Assembly (NCBI RefSeq): GCF_041807905.1
Contig: NZ_JBGVSA010000002.1
Span: 1-64,000 of the forward strand
DNA length: 64,000 bases
From: JBGVSA01 sp041807905
Lineage (GTDB): Bacteria > Pseudomonadota > Gammaproteobacteria > Burkholderiales > Rhodocyclaceae
Direction: 5' to 3'
The stretch's first letter is position 1. Each line of letters starts with the position of its first letter. This document shows, in pieces, positions 1 through 7,490 of the stretch. A program made the position numbers and the translations under genes. A model generated the notes under the pieces. That model did no database searches, had not been told where the DNA came from, and saw only the letters and a list, made by a program, of their open reading frames with translations.

Positions 1-1166
1 CTTCGGGCTTGCGCCAGCGCGTCAAGGCGCTCAACGCCTTCATCCACGACATCTACCACGACCAGGCGATCATCGCGGCAGGGCGCATCCCGCGCGAGCA
101 GGTGCTGGGCAATGCGCAATACCGACGCGAGATGCAGGGCGTGAACGTGCCGGGCGACATCTACGCGGCCATCGCCGGCATCGACGTCGTGCGTGCCGGC
201 GCAGGCGAGTTCTACGTGCTGGAAGACAATCTGCGCGTACCGTCCGGCGTGTCGTACATGATCGAAGACCGCAAGATGATGATGCGGCTCTTCCCCGAGC
301 TGTTCGCGCGCTACCGTGTCGCCCCCGTCGAACACTACCCGGACCTGCTGCTGGATACGCTGCGCGCCGTCGCACAGCAGGGGACGCCCGACCCGACGGT
401 AGTCGTGCTCACGCCCGGTTCGTACAACAGCGCGTACTTCGAGCATGCCTTCCTCGCCCAGCAGATGGGTGTGGAGCTTGTCGAAGGTCGCGACCTGTTC
501 GTGCGTGGCGGGCGGGTGTTCATGCGGACCACGCAAGGGCCGCAGCAGGTGGATGTGATCTACCGTCGCATCGACGACGATTTTCTCGATCCCAAGGCGT
601 TCCGCCCCGACTCAATGCTGGGTGTGCCGGGCCTGCTGGACGCGTATCGCGAAGGCGGTGTGACGCTGGCCAACGCCATCGGCACCGGTGTGGCAGACGA
701 CAAGTCGATCTATCCGTACGTGCCGGAGATGATCCGCTTCTATCTGGGCGAAGAGCCGCTGCTCAACAACGTGCCCACGTACATGCTGCGCAAGAAGGAA
801 GACCTCGACTACACGCTGGCCCATCTGCCCGAATTGGTCGTCAAGGAAGTCCACGGCGCGGGCGGCTACGGCATGCTGGTGGGCCCAGCGTCGACCCGCG
901 AACAGATCGAAGACTTCCGCAGGCGCATCCTCGCCGCGCCCGACAAGTACATCGCCCAACCGACACTGGCGCTGTCGGCCTGCCCGACCTTCGTCGAGCG
1001 AGGCATTGCCCCGCGCCACATCGACCTGCGTCCGTTCGTCCTGTCGGGGCGCGAAGTACGTTTCGTGCCCGGCGGGCTGACCCGGGTCGCCCTCAAGGAG
1101 GGCTCCCTGGTGGTGAACTCATCGCAAGGCGGCGGTACCAAGGACACCTGGGTTCTGGAGGGCTGA
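1..1166 (+). CDS. Circularly permuted ATP-grasp protein (5' partial)
   Basis: The reading frame is open from the left edge and reads into the conserved central part of the family (RQRVKALNAFIHDIYHDQ), so the true start lies outside the window; roughly 80-100 N-terminal residues are missing compared with usual members of about 470-490 residues. The C-terminal part keeps the glycine-rich nucleotide-binding segment (VKEVHGAGGYGMLVGP) and the run to SSQGGGTKDTWVLEG that ends these proteins. The family is thought to be an ATP-dependent amide or peptide ligase; the substrate is unknown. It lies 4 bases upstream of an alpha-E gene and is followed by Anbu, the standard genomic company of this family, so it is probably co-transcribed with them. 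Confidence 0.92.
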   Translation, partial: SGLRQRVKALNAFIHDIYHDQAIIAAGRIPREQVLGNAQYRREMQGVNVPGDIYAAIAGIDVVRAGAGEFYVLEDNLRVPSGVSYMIEDRKMMMRLFPELFARYRVAPVEHYPDLLLDTLRAVAQQGTPDPTVVVLTPGSYNSAYFEHAFLAQQMGVELVEGRDLFVRGGRVFMRTTQGPQQVDVIYRRIDDDFLDPKAFRPDSMLGVPGLLDAYREGGVTLANAIGTGVADDKSIYPYVPEMIRFYLGEEPLLNNVPTYMLRKKEDLDYTLAHLPELVVKEVHGAGGYGMLVGPASTREQIEDFRRRILAAPDKYIAQPTLALSACPTFVERGIAPRHIDLRPFVLSGREVRFVPGGLTRVALKEGSLVVNSSQGGGTKDTWVLEG

Positions 1167-1170
1167 GGCG

Positions 1171-2211
1171 ATGACCATCGACACCACTGTCACGCAATCG
1201 CAGAGTCAGTCCGACGAGGGCGACATCGGCCTGGTCGCCACGCGCCGCGTGGGCGTACGCGCCGGCGTCATGCTCAGCCGCACGGCGGACCACCTGTTCT
1301 GGATGTCGCGCTACGTCGAACGCGCCGAGAACATCGCCCGCATGCTGGACGTAAACAACCGCATGTCGCTGTTGCCGCAGAAGACGCAGGACGTCGAACG
1401 TCAATGGCGCGCCGCGCTCGATACCATGGGGCTGCTCGAACTGTATCGACTGACCGGCAAGCCGCACCAGCCGTCGGCGGTGATGCACTTCATGGTGCTC
1501 GATCGCGACAACCCGTCGAGCATCGTGTCGTGCCTGCGCGCCGCACGCGAGAATGCCCATGCCGTGCGCGGCACGCTCACCTCCGAGTTGTGGGAGACCA
1601 TCAACGCCACCTGGATTGCCATGCGCAGCTTCACCGCCGCGGGGCTGGAAGGCGATGGCGCTTCCGAATTCTTCGAGTGGGTGAAGTTCCGTTCGCATCT
1701 GTCGCGCGGCGTGTCGGTCGGCACCATGATGCGCGACGAAGCGATGCACTTCATGCGGCTGGGCACCTTCCTCGAGCGGGCCGACAGTACGGCGCGCCTG
1801 CTCGATGTGAAGTTCCACGAACTGGGGGTGTCGAACCGTCGCGACGAAGCGGCCGAGTACTACCAATGGAGCGCGCTGCTGCATTCGGTGTCAGCCTTCG
1901 AGATCTACCGCCGCGTGTATCGCGATGTCATCACGCCGGCGAAGGTGGCGGAACTGCTCGTCCTGCATCGCGACATGCCGCGTTCGCTGGCGCACTGCAC
2001 CGAAGAGGTCTACGAGTTGCTGCTCAAGGTCGCCAACCAGCGTTCGGCCGAAACGGAGCGGCGGGCGGGCGAACTGGCCGCATCGCTGCGCTTCGGCCGC
2101 GTGGACGACGTGTTCGAGGAAGGGCTGCATGAATACCTGACCGGTTTCATCGACAAGGTGGGCGATCTGGGCAACCGCATCTCGAACGATTTTCTCGTAC
2201 CGCTGACATGA
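1171..2211 (+). CDS. Alpha-E (DUF403) domain protein
   Basis: 346 residues. After a variable N-terminus of about 30 residues the alpha-E signature LSRTADHLFWMSRYVERAEN begins, followed by an all-helical protein with the family's later DDVFEEGLHEYLTGFIDKVGDLGNRISNDF region. Members have no proven activity but are nearly always encoded beside the circularly permuted ATP-grasp and often with Anbu and a transglutaminase-like protein. The start is 4 bases after the ATP-grasp stop, with GGAG overlapping the end of that gene, so translation is likely coupled. The N-terminal 28 residues are longer than in many relatives, and a start nearer the conserved block is possible. Confidence 0.93.
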   Translation: MTIDTTVTQSQSQSDEGDIGLVATRRVGVRAGVMLSRTADHLFWMSRYVERAENIARMLDVNNRMSLLPQKTQDVERQWRAALDTMGLLELYRLTGKPHQPSAVMHFMVLDRDNPSSIVSCLRAARENAHAVRGTLTSELWETINATWIAMRSFTAAGLEGDGASEFFEWVKFRSHLSRGVSVGTMMRDEAMHFMRLGTFLERADSTARLLDVKFHELGVSNRRDEAAEYYQWSALLHSVSAFEIYRRVYRDVITPAKVAELLVLHRDMPRSLAHCTEEVYELLLKVANQRSAETERRAGELAASLRFGRVDDVFEEGLHEYLTGFIDKVGDLGNRISNDFLVPLT

Positions 2212-2254
2212 ATGCCGCTATGCTGGCTGACGTTGCCCAGCGGATGGAACGAAC

Positions 2255-2989
2255 ATGACGTACTGCGTAGGCATGCTCCTGGATACCGGGCTGGTCTTCC
2301 TGTCGGACTCGCGCACCAATGCGGGGGTCGATCACATCAGCACGTTCCGCAAGACCTTCATCTTCGAGCGCGAAGACCGTGTGCTGGCGCTGCTGACATC
2401 CGGCAATCTCGCCGCCACGCAGGCGCTGGTGTCGGTACTGCGCGGACGCCTGTCCGACGAAACGCAGCCGAACCTGTATTCGGCCGCCAACATGTTCGAG
2501 GCGGCGACGGTGGTAGGCGAGACGCTGCGCGAAGTGCACCAGCGCGATGCCGCGGGGCTGGCCGCGTTCAATATCGAGTTCAACGCGGCGCTGATACTTG
2601 GCGGGCAGATCAAGGGCGAGCCGCCGCGGCTGTTCATGATCTACGCTGCGGGCAACTTCATCGAGGCCACGCCCGAGACGACGTATTTCCAGGTGGGCGA
2701 ATCGAAATACGGCAAACCGATCATCGACCGCGTGCTCAAGCGTGACACCTCGCTCGAAGAGGCTGCCAAGCTGGCACTCGTGTCGATGGATTCCACCGTC
2801 AAATCCAACCTGTCGGTCGGGCTGCCGCTGGACCTCACGTGCATTCACACCGACGAACTGAAGGTGGCGCTGCATGAGAGCATCGACGCCGACAATCCGT
2901 ACTTTGCCGCTCTGCGCAACCGGTGGAGTGACGCCCTGCGCACCGCCTTCGCGGCGCTGCCCGATCCCGACTGGCTCAAAGGGCTGTGA
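2255..2989 (+). CDS. Anbu, bacterial proteasome homologue
   Basis: 244 residues beginning MTYCVGM, the typical Anbu N-terminus: removal of Met exposes Thr2, the expected catalytic nucleophile of an Ntn hydrolase. The early block SDSRTNAGVDHISTFRK supplies the conserved Asp and the Lys that act with the threonine. Anbu forms an open helical assembly related to the 20S proteasome; its physiological substrate is not known. Here it lies 43 bases after the alpha-E gene on the same strand. In many genomes a transglutaminase-like gene lies in this cluster, but none is found between alpha-E and Anbu here. Identification is strong; cellular role is not. Confidence 0.93.
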   Translation: MTYCVGMLLDTGLVFLSDSRTNAGVDHISTFRKTFIFEREDRVLALLTSGNLAATQALVSVLRGRLSDETQPNLYSAANMFEAATVVGETLREVHQRDAAGLAAFNIEFNAALILGGQIKGEPPRLFMIYAAGNFIEATPETTYFQVGESKYGKPIIDRVLKRDTSLEEAAKLALVSMDSTVKSNLSVGLPLDLTCIHTDELKVALHESIDADNPYFAALRNRWSDALRTAFAALPDPDWLKGL

Positions 2990-3004
2990 GCGAGGCCTGC
3001 GCCC

Positions 3005-3406
3005 TCAATAGAAGAAATTGCGCGGGAGGGGCCGGTACTGGATGGCGACCACGACGCACGCCAGCGCCCAGAAGATCGGGTATTCGGCGCCGCCCTGATT
3101 CCACAGCCACACCGTATTCGATGTGAGCCACGTCGCCACGGCTGCCGCGCACAGCGTGGTCACACCCAGCAGGGCGGCACGGCGTACCTGAACGCCAATG
3201 ATCAGACCGAGTGCGGCCAGCGATTCGAGCGCGATCGCGACATACACGAAGAGATCAGGGTAAGGGATGCCGGCCTTGGCGAAGAAGGCCGTGGCACCTG
3301 CGAGGTTCCCCAGCTTGAAGAGAATGTGCGGAATGAAGAACACGCCACACGCGATCCGCAACACCACCAGTGCAGGTGGGACATCGTAGCGACGGCCCCG
3401 CATCAT
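3005..3406 (-). CDS. DoxX-family membrane protein
   Basis: 133 residues from the ATG at 3406, chosen because GGGAG lies six bases upstream; a TTG eight codons earlier is the longest alternative. The protein has four hydrophobic segments typical of small DoxX-like proteins (VLRIACGVFFIPHILFKLG, a second after PYPDLFVYVAIALESLAAL, and two more toward the C-terminus). DoxX relatives are inner-membrane proteins linked to thiol or quinone redox chemistry, but this one has no cysteine in its membrane segments, so I do not assign a reaction. It converges with the Anbu gene across 15 bases and stands alone. Confidence 0.8.
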   Translation of the reverse strand: MMRGRRYDVPPALVVLRIACGVFFIPHILFKLGNLAGATAFFAKAGIPYPDLFVYVAIALESLAALGLIIGVQVRRAALLGVTTLCAAAVATWLTSNTVWLWNQGGAEYPIFWALACVVVAIQYRPLPRNFFY

Positions 3407-3524
3407 CGGACACTCCCGTGGATCGGCCAAGACGGCCGCCGACAGACTACGGGCGTTTTGCGCGGCAAGACTTGTGCGGGGTCATTGCGGACGGTCGCAC
3501 TACGGTGATTTTCACAGGCGGTTC

Positions 3525-4406
3525 TCAATACAGGGACTGCGCGAAGCGTTTCTCGGCCAGCAACTTGAGCAACACCTCATAGCGGCGGGCATCGAAGTCG
3601 CCGCTGGCGACCGCTGTGCGGATCGCGCAATCGGGCTCGGACTCGTGCCGGCAATCGCGGAAGCGGCAGGTGCCCAGCAGCGGGCGGATTTCGCGAAAGC
3701 CTGATTCGATGTCCTCGCGCGACAGATGTGCCAGGCCAAAAGCTTGCAGCCCCGGGCTGTCGATCAAGTCGCCGCCACCGGGCAGGGCATACAGGCGCGC
3801 ATGCGTGGTGGTGTGTTTGCCGCTGTCCAGAACGTCCGAGATCTCGCGCGTGGCGGCCGCCGCATCGGGGACCAGCGCATTGGTCAGCGTCGACTTGCCC
3901 ATGCCGGACTGGCCAACCAGCAGGCTCAGTTCGCCGGGCAGGCGGGCGCGCAGTGCCGCCACGTCGCCGTGCGCAGACAACTCGATCACCTCGTAGCCGA
4001 TGCGTGCGAAGGGCGCGAGCAGTTCGCGCGCGCGCGGCAGGCTGTCGGCCAGATCGCACTTGTTGAGCACGATGCGCAGTGGGATCTCCTGCGACTCGGC
4101 CGCGCACGCGCAGCGCGAAATAAGTTCGTCCGAGAAGCTCGGTTCGGTCGCCACCACCACCAGCACTTGCGTGACGTTGGCCGCGATGAGTTTTTCCTTG
4201 AAAGCGTCGGCTCGGTAGAGCAGCGAACGACGGGGCAGCAGTTTTTCGATGACGCCCTGGTCGGCCGAAGTGGGCGACACGTCGACACGGTCGCCGCACG
4301 CTACCACGCTTTTTTTGGCGCGAGGAAAACACAACAGGCGCGTGCCGTCCTCGAACTGCACCTCGTATTGCCGCCCGAAAGCGGCCATCACCACGCCGGT
4401 ACGCAT
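3525..4406 (-). CDS. rsgA: Ribosome small subunit-dependent GTPase A
   Basis: 293 residues. An N-terminal OB-fold is followed by a circularly permuted GTPase: the G4 motif NKCD (115-118) precedes G1 GQSGMGKST (165-173), then G3 DSPG (216-219). A C-terminal zinc knuckle is complete, with Cys247, Cys252, His254 and Cys260. RsgA is a late-stage 30S maturation and checkpoint GTPase acting in the cytoplasm. Its start overlaps the stop of the upstream M48 protease gene as TGATG, so the two are translationally coupled. The length fits the family. Confidence 0.97.
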   Translation of the reverse strand: MRTGVVMAAFGRQYEVQFEDGTRLLCFPRAKKSVVACGDRVDVSPTSADQGVIEKLLPRRSLLYRADAFKEKLIAANVTQVLVVVATEPSFSDELISRCACAAESQEIPLRIVLNKCDLADSLPRARELLAPFARIGYEVIELSAHGDVAALRARLPGELSLLVGQSGMGKSTLTNALVPDAAAATREISDVLDSGKHTTTHARLYALPGGGDLIDSPGLQAFGLAHLSREDIESGFREIRPLLGTCRFRDCRHESEPDCAIRTAVASGDFDARRYEVLLKLLAEKRFAQSLY

Positions 4407-5650
4407 CAGCGCTGCAGGTGGGCGATACGGATCGCCGCGGGCGGGTGGGAGTCGTAGAACAGCGAGTGGAGCGGATCGGGCGTCAAGGTCGAGGCGTTGT
4501 CACGATAGAGTTTGACCAGTGCCGACACGAGGTCGGCGGCGTTGGCGTGCTGCTTGGCGTAGCTGTCGGCTTCGAACTCGTGCTTGCGCGACCACATGCT
4601 GGCCAGTGGCGAGAAGGGGAACAGCACCACCGGCAGCACCAGCGAAAACAGCATCAGCGCCAGCGCATTGCTCTGTGCCGACACGCCGAGCCCTTCGTAG
4701 AACCACGGTTGTTCGATCAGATACCCCAGCAGCGCCATGAACGCGAACGAGCCGACGGCCAGCACGGCCAGTCGTTTGATGAGGTGGCGGCGCTTGAAGT
4801 GACCAAGCTCGTGTGCGAGCACGGCTTCGATCTCGGTCGGAGCCAGCGCGTTGAGCAAGGTGTCGAAGAACACGATGCGCTTGCCCGCGCCAAAACCGGT
4901 GAAGTAAGCATTGCCGTGCGCCGAGCGCTTGGAGCCGTCCATCACGAACAGTCCTTTGGCGCGGAACCCGCAGCGGGCGAGCAGCGCTTCGACGCGCGCC
5001 TTGAGCGATTCATCCCGCAGCGGCTCGAACTTGTTGAACAGCGGCGCGATGAAGATCGGGTAGATCACCATGGCGGCGAGGTTCACCGCCAGCCAGAAGG
5101 CCCAGGTCCATACCCACCACAGATTGCCGGCGCGGGCCATCAGCCACAGCACGACCCACAGCAGCGGCGCGCCGATGATGATCGCCAGCAGCGTCTGCTT
5201 GGCGATATCGGCGGCGAACAGCCGCAGTGTGGTGTGATTGAAACCAAAGCGCGCCTCCAGCCGGAAGGTGCGGAACAGCGTCAGCGGCAGGTCGTAGATG
5301 AAGCCGATGGCACCGATCAGGCCGAACAGCAATACGCCGTGCACGAGTCCGGCCGGATCGAACCAGTGGGCGAGCAGATCATGTGCCGCCTGCAGTCCGC
5401 CGCCGAGGGTCAGCACCAGCAGCCAGATCGTGCCGAGCGCCAGATCGATCAGGCCGACGCCGGCCTTGGCAACGGTGTAGTCGGCGGCACGCTGGTGGGC
5501 GTCCAGTGGGATGTCCGCCGAGAAGGCTGCCGGCACGCGGTCGCGATGGGCCTGCACGTGGCTGGCATGACGCCGGTTGAGCCAGGCGCGCAGCACCACC
5601 GAGAGGGTGAGCAGCAGCAGGAAGACGGTCGTCAGTTGGGTGGCGGTCAT
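4406..5650 (-). CDS. M48 family (Ste24/CAAX-type) metallopeptidase
   Basis: 414 residues with several transmembrane helices (first around residues 5-20, then 65-85, 105-120, 150-175, 185-200, 300-315, 330-345). The zinc site is HELGH (280-284), and the third ligand is the Glu of the EFEAD motif near 358-362. This architecture is that of bacterial Ste24-like integral-membrane endopeptidases, which act in inner-membrane protein quality control; the substrates are unknown here. It is the first gene of a coupled pair with rsgA and diverges from orn, the two starts being about 70 bases apart. Confidence 0.94.
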   Translation of the reverse strand: MTATQLTTVFLLLLTLSVVLRAWLNRRHASHVQAHRDRVPAAFSADIPLDAHQRAADYTVAKAGVGLIDLALGTIWLLVLTLGGGLQAAHDLLAHWFDPAGLVHGVLLFGLIGAIGFIYDLPLTLFRTFRLEARFGFNHTTLRLFAADIAKQTLLAIIIGAPLLWVVLWLMARAGNLWWVWTWAFWLAVNLAAMVIYPIFIAPLFNKFEPLRDESLKARVEALLARCGFRAKGLFVMDGSKRSAHGNAYFTGFGAGKRIVFFDTLLNALAPTEIEAVLAHELGHFKRRHLIKRLAVLAVGSFAFMALLGYLIEQPWFYEGLGVSAQSNALALMLFSLVLPVVLFPFSPLASMWSRKHEFEADSYAKQHANAADLVSALVKLYRDNASTLTPDPLHSLFYDSHPPAAIRIAHLQR

Positions 5651-5718
5651 TGGGGGCGCGGTGGCGGGCTATGGTCGTGCGACAATGCCCGTCAATTTTG
5701 ATTCGAGGTCGAAAAATT

Positions 5719-6279
5719 ATGGCACAAGACCAGAACCATCTCGTCTGGGTGGATATGGAAATGACCGGGCTGGAGCCCGAGCGCGATCGCATCATCGAGA
5801 TCGCCATGATCGTGACCAACAGCCGTCTGGAAGTGGTGGCCGAGGCGCCGGTCATCGTCGTGCACCAGCCCGACAGCGTGCTGGACGCGATGGACGAGTG
5901 GAACAAGAACACCCACGGCCGCTCGGGCCTGATCGACAAGGTGCGCGCTTCGACCACCGACGAACCCACGGCGGAAGCGCAGCTTCTGGAGTGGATGCGC
6001 CAATATGTGCCGGCGCGCACGACCCCGATGTGCGGCAACTCGATCGGGCAGGACCGCCGTTTCATGGTGCGCTACATGCCGCAGCTCGAGGCGTACTTCC
6101 ACTACCGCAACCTGGATGTTTCCACGCTCAAGGAACTGGCCCGTCGCTGGGCGCCGGCGATGGCTTCGGGCTTCGTCAAGCGCGGTGCGCACACTGCGCT
6201 GGCCGATATCCAGGAATCGATCGCCGAACTGGCGTACTACCGCGACAACTTCCTGCGCCTGCCCGGCGCCGGGACCTGA
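5719..6279 (+). CDS. orn: Oligoribonuclease
   Basis: 186 residues from the ATG at 5719; an in-frame upstream start at 5650 would add 23 residues with no homology. All DEDDh exonuclease residues are present: Asp12 and Glu14 (WVDMEMTGL), Asp112 (GQDRRF), His158 and Asp163 (HTALADI). Orn degrades 2-5 nucleotide RNAs, including pGpG made by c-di-GMP breakdown, and is usually essential in proteobacteria. That links it functionally to the HD-GYP protein encoded at 45.2-48.2 kb. It diverges from the M48 gene and its stop is 4 bases from the end of the next, convergent gene. Confidence 0.97.
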   Translation: MAQDQNHLVWVDMEMTGLEPERDRIIEIAMIVTNSRLEVVAEAPVIVVHQPDSVLDAMDEWNKNTHGRSGLIDKVRASTTDEPTAEAQLLEWMRQYVPARTTPMCGNSIGQDRRFMVRYMPQLEAYFHYRNLDVSTLKELARRWAPAMASGFVKRGAHTALADIQESIAELAYYRDNFLRLPGAGT

Positions 6280-6283
6280 GTCG

Positions 6284-7480
6284 TCAGTTACCCGACAGGC
6301 GGGAAATACCGCGCTCGATGGCCGCGGCGCTCTGCTGCGAGATCTCGCCTTCGATATCCGCTTCCCGCTTGAGCTCCACGGCCAGCGTGCGGTATTGCTC
6401 CTGTTGATCGGGCACATCGAAGGTCAGTACACCGTCGGTGACACGGGTGCGGCCGAGGTTGGCTTCGGCCAGATCGAGCATGCGCCCGATGATCTGCTGC
6501 ACGCGGCGCTGGTTTTCCGAAAACCGCAATTGCATGTCCAGCGAGTCGGCCAGCCGCTGTTGAACCATGCCCATCATGGTGGCGGGCATATGCTGCGCCA
6601 GGCTCTGCGTACTTGCCTCCATGTTGGCGAAGAGTTGCTCGTCGCGCTCCGTCAGGCTCGCGCCAAGGCGCGCCAGTTGGCGGCGGCCTTCTGCGATGCC
6701 TTCGCTGGTGGTCAGGGATGATGCACTCAGCCACTTGTCGATGGGCGACGCCTCCACCGCCGCGCTGTAGCGCACCTGGATGATCGTCGAGCGCTGGATG
6801 AAACCGGCCATGGCGAGCATCAGGTCGCGATATTCGGGCGGCACCGATTCCAGGCCCGCCGTATCGGTGGACAGGCGCACGTCATCGGGCGTCTCGGCCA
6901 TGCGTCGCACGCGCTCGGCCAGTACTTTGTTGGCCTGCAGCAATTGGGCGTTGAACGAGCGGGCCAGCGAATCGATGACAGCCTTGGTCATCTTGCCCAT
7001 CCGCTGTTCCCCCACGAGCCTGCCTCCGGGCGTCATCGAGAACGCCCCGATGGCCGGCATGTCCTGCGGCAGCAGGATCGCCTTGGCACCCGCCGGATTT
7101 AGCACGCTGGCCTTGATGTACTGACCGGCACGCCGGCCCGTGGGCGTACGCAGGAATTCGGCCAATTGGGCGCTCTCCTGCGGCGTGGCCTCGCGGCTCA
7201 GCTCATCGACGAAGGCTGCGCTCACCCGCTCGCGCGGCAATCCCTGCATCCATCGCGCCGTCATGGCGACGAACGCGCCCGAATCCGGGTTGGCTTCGAG
7301 CCGCGCCATGGCATACATGAACAGGTCGACGCAGCCGATGCCGTCGACCACGGTCTGCAGGTCGTCGGCGCGCGATGCTGGCGTTGCGGCTTGTGCCGGG
7401 GCGGCCAGCACGACAAGCGCGATGGCGGCCGCCTGGATCAAGCAGCGGGCGCGTCGGCTCCTGGTGGTGATGAAACGCAT
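6284..7480 (-). CDS. Exported protein of unknown function, DUF2059-like segment
   Basis: 398 residues from the ATG at 7480; the longer open frame overlaps the preceding gene and has non-protein-like composition. It has a clear signal peptide (basic start, then hydrophobic AAAIALVVLAAPAQA with AQA cleavage near residue 30). A region with ELSREATPQESAQLAEFLRTPTGRR resembles the helical DUF2059 fold; the rest is predicted helical and I do not recognise it. It starts 10 bases after the transglutaminase gene stops, so the two form an operon and the product probably works with that protein in the periplasm. DUF2059 assignment is tentative. Confidence 0.75.
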   Translation of the reverse strand: MRFITTRSRRARCLIQAAAIALVVLAAPAQAATPASRADDLQTVVDGIGCVDLFMYAMARLEANPDSGAFVAMTARWMQGLPRERVSAAFVDELSREATPQESAQLAEFLRTPTGRRAGQYIKASVLNPAGAKAILLPQDMPAIGAFSMTPGGRLVGEQRMGKMTKAVIDSLARSFNAQLLQANKVLAERVRRMAETPDDVRLSTDTAGLESVPPEYRDLMLAMAGFIQRSTIIQVRYSAAVEASPIDKWLSASSLTTSEGIAEGRRQLARLGASLTERDEQLFANMEASTQSLAQHMPATMMGMVQQRLADSLDMQLRFSENQRRVQQIIGRMLDLAEANLGRTRVTDGVLTFDVPDQQEQYRTLAVELKREADIEGEISQQSAAAIERGISRLSGN

Positions 7481-7490
7481 GTGCCGGCTC

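Noticed and set aside
4418..5701. 427-residue open frame opposite the M48 protease gene
   Set aside because: Shadow frame with Gln/Arg/His-rich composition; the opposite strand encodes a protein with a complete zinc site.
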